From VAZQ01 sp963771845 (GTDB lineage Bacteria > Pseudomonadota > Alphaproteobacteria > Rhizobiales > Xanthobacteraceae), in assembly GCA_963771845.1 (NCBI GenBank), contig CAVYVC010000030.1:1-64000 (forward strand): a DNA stretch of 64,000 bases, given 5' to 3'. Shown here one piece after another: positions 17,527 to 24,748 of the stretch. A program made the position numbers and the translations under genes. Position 1 is the first letter of the stretch. Every line of letters begins with the position of its first letter. Under the pieces are notes generated by a model. That model made no database searches. It was given only the letters and a program-made list of their open reading frames with translations, and was not told the DNA's origin.

Positions 17527-18663
17527 ATGAGCTCGAGCAAGCGCATCGTGATCTGCGGCGGCGGCGCGATCGGCGCTGCGATCGCCTATTTCACAAGCCG
17601 GCATGGCGCGCGGCCGATCGTCATCGAGCGTCACGAGGTCGCAGGCGCGGCCTCCGGCAAGTCGGGCGGCTTTCTGGCCCTCGACTGGTGTAGCGGCACC
17701 CCGCTCGATCCATTGGCGCGGCGCAGCTTCGGCTTGCATGCCGAACTTTCCTCCGAGTTCGGCAATCGTTGGGGATATCGCCCTCTGACCACCTACGCGG
17801 GCTACGCCGTCGAGGATGCCATTGCGCGCCGCCCGCGCGGCCGGACGTGGCTCTCCGAGACGGTCACAATCACGAGTTGCCTCGGCTCGCCCGAGACTAC
17901 CGCGCTGGTCGAGCCGCGCGCGTTCACGACCGGGTTGATGCGCGCCGCCGAGATGCAGGGCTCGGTGCTGCGTCACGATTCCGTCGTTAACCTGGTGCGC
18001 GCCCCGAGCGCAGCCGTGCGCGGCGTCGCGCTTGCGAGCGGCGAGATCGTCGAAGCCGATGCCGTCGTCATCGCCATGGGACCGTGGTCGATCCTCGCGA
18101 GCCGGTGGCTGCCGCTGCCGGCCGTGCTCGGCTACAAGGGCCACAGTCTGGTGTTTGAAACCGGTACGACCATTCCTGCCGAAGCACTGTTTCTCGAATA
18201 CCGCGAGGCGAGTGGTGAAATGCTGACCCCGGAGCTCTTTCCGCGCGCGGACGGCACCACGTGGGTGTGCGCGATCTCGACCACCGGGCCGGTGCCGATT
18301 GATCCTGCCGATGTCGCACCGGAGGAGGGCGCGCACGCGCGGCTCGAAGCCTTGTGCCGGAAAATCTCGCCGGCGTTCGCCGCAGCGCCGATCAAAGCGC
18401 GGCAGGCGTGCTTCCGGCCCGTCACCGTCGACGGCCTTCCCCTGATCGGCGCCGTGCCCGGTGTAGCCGGTGCCTACGTGGCAACCGGCCACAGTGTCTG
18501 GGGCATGCTCAACGCGCCCGCGACCGGCGAAGCCATGAGCGAATTGATCCCCGACGGTGCGGCAAGGCAGGTCGACCTCGCCCCCTTCGCGCCCGGGCGC
18601 TTGCCGCCGCTTGACCCGGCGCGCCTGCGCGGCTCTTCATGTGCGGCCGGCGAAATCCAGTGA
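17527..18663 (+). CDS. FAD-dependent oxidoreductase (DAO family)
   Basis: About 378 residues. The N-terminal dinucleotide-binding motif is IVICGGGAIGAAIAYFTSRHG followed by the acidic VIERHEV and the ASGKSGGFLALDW segment. The C-terminal FAD contact region is GAYVATGHSVWGMLNAPATGEAMSELI. This layout matches the amino-acid oxidase/sarcosine oxidase superfamily (Pfam DAO), more precisely the TDA3/FOXRED1-like group. The substrate is probably an amine or amino acid, but cannot be named. It ends one base before the convergent NMT1-like gene ends at 18664, so the two 3' ends abut without any terminator space. Confidence 0.85.
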   Translation: MSSSKRIVICGGGAIGAAIAYFTSRHGARPIVIERHEVAGAASGKSGGFLALDWCSGTPLDPLARRSFGLHAELSSEFGNRWGYRPLTTYAGYAVEDAIARRPRGRTWLSETVTITSCLGSPETTALVEPRAFTTGLMRAAEMQGSVLRHDSVVNLVRAPSAAVRGVALASGEIVEADAVVIAMGPWSILASRWLPLPAVLGYKGHSLVFETGTTIPAEALFLEYREASGEMLTPELFPRADGTTWVCAISTTGPVPIDPADVAPEEGAHARLEALCRKISPAFAAAPIKARQACFRPVTVDGLPLIGAVPGVAGAYVATGHSVWGMLNAPATGEAMSELIPDGAARQVDLAPFAPGRLPPLDPARLRGSSCAAGEIQ

Positions 18664-19671
18664 CTACTGTATCCGCCGCGCCGCCTCCTGCACGATAGTG
18701 AGATCGACATAATTCCTCGCATCCAAATCGGCCTTCGTGAACCCGAGTGCCCGCAGTGCGTTGATGTTTTGTTGCAAGACATCAAGGTTCGGCAGCCCAT
18801 TGCGATCGCGGTAATAATCCTGCTTGGTAAACAACCAACTCGCAAATAACTCTGGTGGCCGCTTTGTGAACTGCGCAACGATCTGTACGGCCGCGTCATG
18901 GTTGGCTGGGTCTGTGTACCATCGTGTTACCCGTAGCACGTCCTCCATCAAGTCAACGACCGCATGGCGGTTGCTCTGGAGGAAGGCGGAACGCGCTCCC
19001 CAAGCGATCATCTGCGTGGTGCCGACAGCTTCTCGCTGCGTAAAAAGCGTGCGAGCCATATCGAGCAGACCGGGATCCGCTGAAAAAGGCAGGACCGACA
19101 TGATCAGGTCGGCCTTTCTCTCCAGCAGCACCGCCTTCATCTGAGGAAGCTGGACTTCGAACATTGTCACGTCGCGCGGCTCCTCCAGACCGTGTTTACG
19201 AAGCATTGAGCGCAACGCGATATCGACCGGACTGCCGGCACCGTTGGTCGCAACGATCTTGCCCTTCAAATCCTCGACATTTCGAATGGCGCTATCCTTC
19301 CGCACCATAAATTGATTGGTGTAGTAGCCTTCAACTCCGTCCTGGAACTCATCGGCCATGATTCGAAGGTCGGTGAGGCCGGCATTTTGCACTGCATTCG
19401 GAATCGTCGAATACGCGAATGGCGCGATGTCGACCTCTCCGGTCGCGAGCGCGGTCATCATAAACGGCGCGGCAGCGAAATGGATCGGCTCCACCGTGTA
19501 TGACACGCCGACATGCCTGGCGATCCCGGGTTTCACAAACAGAATGGGTGACAATTCGGAGGGCACCACGGCCCAGGCAAGGCGTATTTTGAGCGGGTCA
19601 GCAGAGCTGGCAGTCTCGCCAGATATCATCACAACAATGGGCAGCACGAACTTTAGCGAGCGCGCAAACAT
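18664..19671 (-). CDS. ABC transporter substrate-binding protein (NMT1/SsuA-like)
   Basis: Periplasmic binding protein of about 335 residues. ATG 19671 gives a signal peptide MFARSLKFVLPIVVMISGETASSA. The mature fold shows KIRLAWAVVPSEL, MTALATGEVDIAPFAYSTIPNAVQNAG, VEDLKGKIVATNGAGSPVDIALRSML and ERKADLIMSVLPFSADPGL. These are typical of the nitrate/sulfonate/pyrimidine-precursor binding group (NMT1, SsuA, TauA). No ATPase or permease gene is near, so it is an orphan component. The ligand is not deducible. It is convergent with the DAO-family oxidoreductase. Confidence 0.85.
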   Translation of the reverse strand: MFARSLKFVLPIVVMISGETASSADPLKIRLAWAVVPSELSPILFVKPGIARHVGVSYTVEPIHFAAAPFMMTALATGEVDIAPFAYSTIPNAVQNAGLTDLRIMADEFQDGVEGYYTNQFMVRKDSAIRNVEDLKGKIVATNGAGSPVDIALRSMLRKHGLEEPRDVTMFEVQLPQMKAVLLERKADLIMSVLPFSADPGLLDMARTLFTQREAVGTTQMIAWGARSAFLQSNRHAVVDLMEDVLRVTRWYTDPANHDAAVQIVAQFTKRPPELFASWLFTKQDYYRDRNGLPNLDVLQQNINALRALGFTKADLDARNYVDLTIVQEAARRIQ

Positions 19672-19823
19672 GAGAGACTCCCAAGTGCATTTGCTCGAAG
19701 AGTATTCCAATTGCGTAAGGTCGCAAGGATGCGGGGGCACCGCGCCGTTGCCTTCCAAATAAGCCGGGAAATCGCGATATCGAACAAGGGCCATTGGCCG
19801 GCTTGGAACCAAAAGGAGTTACA

Positions 19824-20138
19824 ATGGTACGAATGGCGCTCCTGGGCTTTGCCCTGATTGCTTTTGGAAGCGAAGCCGCGCGTGCGCAGGACATCGCGGG
19901 GATAGAGGACTGTACGAGAACGAGCGGGCTGGACAAGCGGACCGGGTGTTTTCAAAGCAACGTCAACTTCCTGCAACGGCTCGTGACCAAGAATGAACTC
20001 GATGCGGCGCAACGGCTCAAGGCGGCGGAAGCCGAGATCGTGGCGCTCAAAGCCACCGTAAGCAGCCTGCAAAAGGCTGTGGAGCAGCTAAAGGCCGCGC
20101 AGAAAACGGTTGGCGACAAGAAGCCTGGGACGAAATAG
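19824..20138 (+). CDS. Small secreted coiled-coil protein, 104 residues
   Basis: ATG 19824 follows aaaaggag at good spacing. The N terminus is a Sec signal peptide (about MVRMALLGFALIAFG..ARAQ). The mature part has a pair of Cys (EDCTRTS and TGCFQSN), then a helical, heptad-rich segment from about residue 45 to 95 (KNELDAAQRLKAAEAEIVAL, followed by VSSLQKAVEQLKAAQ) predicted to form a coiled coil. No family is recognised. Its end is followed at once by the candidate structured RNA upstream of the 20293 gene. Confidence 0.75.
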   Translation: MVRMALLGFALIAFGSEAARAQDIAGIEDCTRTSGLDKRTGCFQSNVNFLQRLVTKNELDAAQRLKAAEAEIVALKATVSSLQKAVEQLKAAQKTVGDKKPGTK

Positions 20139-20140
20139 CG

Positions 20141-20292
20141 GTGCCCCCGGTAACTCGCTCGGTTGCGGGAGGGCCACTCTGTGGCCGGAAAGCCACACCA
20201 GTCTGCGACAGGGGCCGGGGTTGAACCTTTAGGACCCCGCCCGCGACCAACCTGCAGATGCGGCCAAGCCGCACGGGGCGGGGGAGATCCAG
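20141..20292 (+). ncRNA. Candidate structured 5' leader RNA (possible cis-regulator)
   Basis: The 154 bases between two small secreted-protein genes can fold strongly. A nine-pair closing helix joins ggttgcggg (20161-20169) to cccgcgacc (20240-20248). Just inside its 3' arm sits a hairpin cggggt (20216-20221)/accccg (20234-20239). The element gtggc at 20181-20185 can pair with gccac upstream (20173-20177) or downstream (20192-20196), two exclusive choices. A further hairpin tgcggc (20259-20264)/gccgca (20268-20273) ends just before the ggggga ribosome-binding site at 20280-20285, and ccccc at 20144-20148 could mask that site. I match it to no known riboswitch class. Confidence 0.5.
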
Positions 20293-20703
20293 ATGATTGC
20301 TCGGACAGCCATTCTCGTTGCGAGCTTGCTTGCAACCACTCCGGCCATGGCTCAGTCCATGAACGCCGATACGGCTCAGCGATTTGTCGCGGGCAAACTG
20401 TTTGCATTCAACTGCTTCGAAGGGACCCGCGGGCGCGGCCAAATCTATAATGATGGTTCGGTCATCGGCACCATTCAGAGCCGGGGCTCGGGACCAATGC
20501 GATCCTTTGCGCTTCCGCCGGGCACGCTCAAGGTGAAGGGCGAGGCCGTATGCGCCACGCTCAAAGGTCTGCCCTTCGACCCGTGCTTCAATCTCGACCG
20601 AACCAGCGAGCAGAGCTTCCGTGGATCGGTGGCAGGGCTCGGGGCGTTCGGGTATTGCGATTTTGTGCGCCAGGTGAAATCCGCCGGCATGAAAGCAGAG
20701 TAG
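20293..20703 (+). CDS. Secreted hypothetical protein, 136 residues
   Basis: ATG 20293 is preceded by gggggag. A Sec signal peptide of about 20 residues ends at PAMAQ. The mature protein contains FVAGKLFAFNCFEGTRGRGQIYNDGSVIGTIQ and two later Cys pairs, VCATLKGLPFDPCFNL and GYCDFVRQ, suggesting disulfide bonds in the periplasm. No enzyme motif is visible and I do not recognise the family beyond its resemblance to secreted proteins common in Bradyrhizobium-type genomes. The leader contains the candidate structured RNA described above, so its expression may be controlled post-transcriptionally. Confidence 0.78.
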   Translation: MIARTAILVASLLATTPAMAQSMNADTAQRFVAGKLFAFNCFEGTRGRGQIYNDGSVIGTIQSRGSGPMRSFALPPGTLKVKGEAVCATLKGLPFDPCFNLDRTSEQSFRGSVAGLGAFGYCDFVRQVKSAGMKAE

Positions 20704-20730
20704 CTTTCGCCCGCCCGGGCACCACAACGC

Positions 20731-20777
20731 ATCCGTCAGGGCGGTGATTACCGGGTTGGTCGTGCCTGCGCGGGCGA
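20731..20777. repeat. Dispersed intergenic palindromic repeat, copy 2
   Basis: Contains ccgtcagggcggtgattacc and gcctgcgcgggc; about three quarters identical by eye to the copy at 16191-16235. It again lies between convergent genes. Confidence 0.65.
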
Positions 20778-20793
20778 CGCTGCAGAGGGACCC

Positions 20794-21111
20794 CTAGCCA
20801 GCGCGCACGGTCTGGAGGACCTCGAACCCTTCAAACTGCGGATGGTCGAGGTAGAGCGGCTTGTTCTGGCCGGCGTCCCGGTGGGCCAGACGGAATGCTT
20901 CCGACTTGGTCCAGGCTTCGAACTTGGCCCGGCTCTGCCAGACCGAATGTGAGGAATAGAGCGTGTGTTCCTCATGCTCGGGTCCCTTCAGCAGGTGGAA
21001 CTCGACAAATCCGGGGACTCCTCTGAGGTGGGTGTCACGGCTCAACCATACCTGTTCGAACTCCTTCTCGGCGCCCTTCTTCACGCGGAAACGGTTCATG
21101 GCAATGAACAT
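20794..21111 (-). CDS. Antibiotic-biosynthesis-monooxygenase-fold protein, IsdG/HmoA-like
   Basis: A 105-residue ferredoxin-fold protein. ATG 21111 follows ccaggagagg, which decides the start. The sequence MFIAMNRFRVKKGAEKEFEQ, then GVPGFVEFHLLKGPE and SVWQSRAKFEAWTKSEAFRLAH matches the IsdG/HmoA branch of the ABM superfamily: conserved Trp, the W-x-S-x-x-x-F-x-x-W block and a His as haem-ligand candidate. Members cleave haem to release iron; other ABM proteins oxidise small aromatics. No haem-uptake genes are near, so the assignment rests on sequence pattern only. Confidence 0.8.
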   Translation of the reverse strand: MFIAMNRFRVKKGAEKEFEQVWLSRDTHLRGVPGFVEFHLLKGPEHEEHTLYSSHSVWQSRAKFEAWTKSEAFRLAHRDAGQNKPLYLDHPQFEGFEVLQTVRAG

Positions 21112-21203
21112 CTTGCCTCTCCTGGTTTGGATCGAACGCAAGTCATGGGCACCCTCACTGCGGCCGGCAAGGTGGCTGAAAGCTCCCGATGCAACCCTGA
21201 TGT

Positions 21204-21905
21204 TCACTCAATGTTGCCGGTGACCTGAAGGATGGCCTGGATAATGGCGCGTGTCGAAATGGCAAGCGCATGCGAGACCACACCGAGGTCAATACCCAGC
21301 TCGGCACCCAGCAACGGCAACACGATAAATAGGGCGATCAGGATTACCAACCCGTACGGCTCCAGACGTGCAATCGGCGCAGCGACGGCCTGCGGGAGAA
21401 TCCCGACCAAAATCCGCCCGCCGTCGAGCGGTGGCAGCGGAAACAAATTGAACACCGCGAGCACCACGTTAATGATCAATGCATTCTTCAAGTTCGCCGC
21501 CAGCCATTGCTCGCTCGTGGCCGGCAGATAGCCAATGATGTGGAATGCCAGAGCTGCGACGACAGCGAGCGCGATGTTCATCGCTGGTCCGGCCGCAGCG
21601 ACCAGCACCATGCCTCGCTGTGGCCAACGCAGAGCGCGAAAATTGACAGGCACCGGCTTGGCATAGCCAAATATGAAGGGCGAGCGCAGCAGGAGCAGGA
21701 TACCGGGTAATACAATCGTGCCGAACGGGTCGACGTGCTTTAGGGGATTGAAGCTCACCCGTCCAAGCCGCCAGGCCGTGTCGTCGCCAAGAAGATGGGC
21801 GACGAAGCCGTGCGCCGCTTCATGAAAGGTAATCGCGATGATCACTGGCAGGGCCCAAACTGTCGCTAGATAAATCGCGTCAGTACCCACGCCTTGAAAC
21901 CCCAC
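21204..21905 (-). CDS. Site-2 protease family (M50) membrane zinc metalloprotease
   Basis: Polytopic intramembrane protease of 233 residues. The zinc motif H-E-x-x-H is in AITFHEAAHGFVAHLLGDDTA near residue 28, and the third ligand is in FNLFPLPPLDGGRIL, the N-x-x-P-x-P-x-x-D-G signature, at about residue 155. Four to five hydrophobic segments surround these motifs. NPLKHVDPFGTIVLPGIL is typical of the small bacterial FtsH-less S2P group (YwhC-like). The start is a GTG at 21905 with a weak gagcaaga upstream. The substrate is unknown. It is the first of a two-gene minus-strand run with the ABM protein 92 bases downstream. Confidence 0.88.
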   Translation of the reverse strand: MGFQGVGTDAIYLATVWALPVIIAITFHEAAHGFVAHLLGDDTAWRLGRVSFNPLKHVDPFGTIVLPGILLLLRSPFIFGYAKPVPVNFRALRWPQRGMVLVAAAGPAMNIALAVVAALAFHIIGYLPATSEQWLAANLKNALIINVVLAVFNLFPLPPLDGGRILVGILPQAVAAPIARLEPYGLVILIALFIVLPLLGAELGIDLGVVSHALAISTRAIIQAILQVTGNIE

Positions 21906-21997
21906 TCTTGCTCGGAAGATTTCCGACAGATCGAAAGCACATTAGGCGGACGGAATCGACTCACAATCGGGTCTGTTGAGGTTGGATGCCTCCACAG

Positions 21998-22396
21998 CTA
22001 TTTTTTGATTTCAATCCAGCAATAGCCTTTTGCCAGTCCCTTGTCGCCGCCTGGTCGAGCCTTCGCAAGCCACTTGCACTTTACCCAATGGGGGCCGGCA
22101 GCTACTGCCAGCACATAATGCGTGTCCCCGCCGCCATCGACTTCCACGCCAGTCGTGTGGTCGGGGTTGAACGTAATTCCGGGCGGCGATGCAAAGACGT
22201 ACTCGAAGGAACTTGCGTCGGCGCCTGTGTCTTCATGAATTTCCAGGACAGGAGTTCTGCACTGACCCGGATCGCAGGTCAGTTGGAAATTCAACACGGT
22301 CGGCCTTATGGATTGCTGTGCAAGAACGGCGCAGGACCAGGTTGAAATCGACAAACCCGCCAAGCCAATCCAAGCTTTGTGATTCAAACGATGCAT
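21998..22396 (-). CDS. Secreted hypothetical protein, 132 residues
   Basis: ATG 22396 gives a signal peptide MHRLNHKAWIGLAGLSISTW ending VLAQ. The mature part has LTCDPGQCRTPVLEIHEDTGAD and a C-terminal KCKWLAKARPGG...GYCWIEIKK, with four Cys likely to form two disulfides. It looks like an all-beta domain. No family is recognised. It stands alone between the S2P gene and the FAH-family gene on the same strand. Confidence 0.7.
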   Translation of the reverse strand: MHRLNHKAWIGLAGLSISTWSCAVLAQQSIRPTVLNFQLTCDPGQCRTPVLEIHEDTGADASSFEYVFASPPGITFNPDHTTGVEVDGGGDTHYVLAVAAGPHWVKCKWLAKARPGGDKGLAKGYCWIEIKK

Positions 22397-22494
22397 GAGG
22401 GACCGTCCCGCCGACTGCGGTCCTCTTAACCAAGCACACTATCTTTGCGACGTCATCCCCGCGGCAAGCGGGCACCTTTATCCCCAAGGTCTCC

Positions 22495-23346
22495 TCACAT
22501 CTTGAATTTCACGATCTTCTGATGCTGCTCGCCGAGCCCGTCGATGCCGAGCGTGACCACGTCACCTGCTTTGAGGAATTTCGGTTCGGGTTTCATGCCA
22601 AGCGCCACACCCGGGGGAGTGCCGGTGATGATGACGTCGCCAGGCTCCAGCACGAAATACTGCGAGCAGCACCACACGATATATCTGCAATCGAAGATCA
22701 TGGTCTTGGTGTTGCCGCGCTGGCGCTTCTCGCCGTTGACGTCAAGCCACATCGCGAGATTTTGCGGATCCTTGATCTCGTCCTTGGTGACGAGCCAAGG
22801 GCCGAGTGGCCCGAAGGTCTCGCCGCTCTTGCCCTTGGTCCATTGTCCGGAGCGCTCGATCTGAAACAGGCGCTCGGACACGTCATTGGCGAGGCAATAC
22901 CCCGCGACGGCGTCAAGCGCCTTCTCCTTGGACAAATATCGCGCGCGCTGTCCGATGACGATGCCAAGCTCGACCTCCCAGTCGAGCTTGGTCGACCCCT
23001 TCGGAATCATGGTGTCATCGTTCGGCCCGCAGATGCATGTCGGCGCCTTGTTGAAGATGATGGGCTCTTTGGGGATAGGCGAGCCGGTCTCGGCAGCGTG
23101 GTCCCGGTAATTGAGCCCGATCGCAATAAAATTTCCCACGTGCCCCACGCATGGTCCCAGTCGCGGATTGCCGGAAACGAGGGGAAGCTTCTCGATCGAT
23201 TGCTTGCGAATTTTCGCAAGGCTCTTCGGCGAGAGCGCCTCCCCCGCCAGGTCTGGAATAATCTTGGACAGATCGCGGATGCGGCCTTTGGCGTCGAGGA
23301 TGCCGGGCTTTTCACGGCCGCGCGGGCCGAAGCGGAGGAGCTTCAT
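22495..23346 (-). CDS. Fumarylacetoacetate hydrolase (FAH) superfamily protein
   Basis: A 283-residue enzyme of the FAH superfamily, whose members hydrolyse or decarboxylate 3-acylpyruvates or fumarylpyruvates. The N-terminal domain MKLLRFGPRGREKPGILDAKG is typical. The metal-binding core is AIGLNYRDHAAETG, then DWEVELGIVIGQRARYLS (the E-x-E ligands), GYCLANDVSERLFQ and GDVIITGTPPGVALG. The pattern corresponds to the 2-hydroxyhepta-2,4-diene-1,7-dioate isomerase / ureidoglycolate lyase-annotated group. The exact substrate cannot be given. Upstream is a 525-base gap holding a perfect inverted repeat, and beyond it the SDR gene in the same direction. Confidence 0.9.
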   Translation of the reverse strand: MKLLRFGPRGREKPGILDAKGRIRDLSKIIPDLAGEALSPKSLAKIRKQSIEKLPLVSGNPRLGPCVGHVGNFIAIGLNYRDHAAETGSPIPKEPIIFNKAPTCICGPNDDTMIPKGSTKLDWEVELGIVIGQRARYLSKEKALDAVAGYCLANDVSERLFQIERSGQWTKGKSGETFGPLGPWLVTKDEIKDPQNLAMWLDVNGEKRQRGNTKTMIFDCRYIVWCCSQYFVLEPGDVIITGTPPGVALGMKPEPKFLKAGDVVTLGIDGLGEQHQKIVKFKM

Positions 23347-23871
23347 GACAGGAATTCTTTCTCGATCAGGAGGAAAAGGCGAGGAGAGTGCAGCGGTTCG
23401 GACAGGCCGCTCCGCTTTGTCACTCTAAGCGCAATTGCCAGTTTGACGCAAAAGCGGCGATTCCCAAAACCTGAGCGCACTGATTTCCTTTAAGATGCCG
23501 GGGGATCAATTTGCAAAAAATAACGCTACCTAGAATTGTATAGTTTATGAAATTCTATCATCAGGTGTAAATCTGCGGGACGTGTGTCTTTCAAATTTCA
23601 GGGCCTACTGCAGTTGTTGTTCGGGAGCAACTGCCGCCGAGATAACGCTCAATGCGCCTCGTCACGGTGCATTAAATGTTTGCTTTCCGACCAGCCCGGC
23701 GAGAGGATCGATTCATGCACCTGACTCGTGCGCCGAGCTGCAAGCGACGCGGGATCCAGGGGGCGACACGATGGTAAAGCCAACGCCTCGAGGCTTTGCC
23801 GCGCAAATCTGATGAATTTATCGGGGGGTGCGACGGGGCCGGCGCGAGCCGGCCTTGCTCGTTTCACCGCC
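23347..23871. other. Intergenic region of 525 bases with an AT-rich core
   Basis: No gene seen. The core at about 23505-23580 is clearly richer in A+T than its surroundings and contains the inverted repeat listed separately. It probably holds the promoter of the FAH-family gene, which begins at 23346 on the minus strand. Confidence 0.5.
23531..23557. promoter_or_regulatory. Perfect 7-bp inverted repeat, operator candidate
   Basis: tagaatt (23531-23537) and aattcta (23551-23557) are exact reverse complements separated by 13 bases, in an AT-rich patch about 190 bases upstream of the FAH-family start. The spacing gives centres two helical turns apart, as expected for a dimeric regulator. Confidence 0.4.
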
Positions 23872-24651
23872 TCACATCACGCCGGGGAAGGCGCCGCCGT
23901 CGATCAGAATGTTCTGCCCGGTGATGTAGCCCGCGTGCGCCGAGCACAGGAAGGCACAGGCCGCGCCGAATTCGTCAGGATTACCGAAGCGCCGGGCGGG
24001 CACCGTTGCGATCCGTTCGCTCTTGGCCTGTTCGAGCGAGATTCCCTTATTCCTGGCATTTGCTTCGATGTTGGACTGCAGGCGTTCGGTATCGAACGTA
24101 CCGGGCAAAAGAAAATTGATTGTCACGTTCGAAGCTGCGACCGAACGCGCCACGCCGGCAAGGAAAGCGGTGAGGCCCGCGCGCGCGCCGGAGGAAAGAT
24201 CAAGCCCTGCGATCGGCATTTTCACGGACCCGGACGTGATATTAACAATGCGGCCGAACCGTTTTGCGGCCATGGAATCGATCACCTTCTGGGTGAGCTC
24301 GATGGCGACGATCATGTTGGCGATCACCCCGTCGATCATCTGCGCGCGGTTGAGTTGGCGGAAATCTCGAAACGGCGGCCCTGCATTGTTGTTCACCAGA
24401 ATGTCGGGAGCGGGACACGCGGCAAGCAGCGCCGCCTGGCCTTCGGGCGTCGCCACGTCGGCGGGAACCGTGCGTACGTTCGCGCCGCTCGCCTTGCGCA
24501 GGTCTCGGGCGGCCGTCTCAAGCGTTTTGTGGTCGCGCCCGTTGATAACGACCTCACACCCTGCCTGCGCGAGCGCGAGCGCGCAGGCGCGGCCAAGCCC
24601 TCGGCTCGAGGCGCACACAATTGCTTTGCGTCCGGCAATTCCGAGATCCAT
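23872..24651 (-). CDS. Short-chain dehydrogenase/reductase with altered active site
   Basis: A 259-residue Rossmann-fold protein. The coenzyme loop SSRGLGRACALALAQAGCEV and the NNAG motif (VNNNAGPP) are present, and Ser140 stands in NITSGSVKM. But the invariant Y-x-x-x-K is missing: the expected Tyr is Ser153 and the expected Lys is Arg157 in DLSSGARAGLTAF. The C terminus RRFGNPDEFGAACAFLCSAHAGYITGQNILIDGG is normal. A known SDR subgroup carries such N/S-G-A-R replacements, and its activity is unclear. It may be a reductase with a different proton relay or a binding protein. It diverges from the dehydratase gene at 24749 with a 97-base shared promoter region. Confidence 0.87.
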   Translation of the reverse strand: MDLGIAGRKAIVCASSRGLGRACALALAQAGCEVVINGRDHKTLETAARDLRKASGANVRTVPADVATPEGQAALLAACPAPDILVNNNAGPPFRDFRQLNRAQMIDGVIANMIVAIELTQKVIDSMAAKRFGRIVNITSGSVKMPIAGLDLSSGARAGLTAFLAGVARSVAASNVTINFLLPGTFDTERLQSNIEANARNKGISLEQAKSERIATVPARRFGNPDEFGAACAFLCSAHAGYITGQNILIDGGAFPGVM

Positions 24652-24748
24652 TGATTCCTCGCTTCTGGCTCAGCTTCCGAAGGAAAAGGGCTCCGCGTAC
24701 CTTCTATCGCGGTATGCGGCTCACAGAAACATGCTATAACGCGGCGCG

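Noticed and set aside
20161..20215. Cobalamin riboswitch resemblance (gccact...ggaaagccac...gtctgc)
   Set aside because: The B12-box and core consensus are not matched closely enough, and the following gene has no link to cobalamin.
20216..20239. tRNA T-arm-like ggggttgaacc...acccc
   Set aside because: The loop lacks GTTCRANNC at the right place and no acceptor stem or anticodon arm can be drawn; it is treated as part of the leader RNA instead.
22522..24654. Two long plus-strand open frames opposite the FAH and SDR genes
   Set aside because: Both are antisense shadows caused by high GC content; the minus-strand proteins carry full family signatures.
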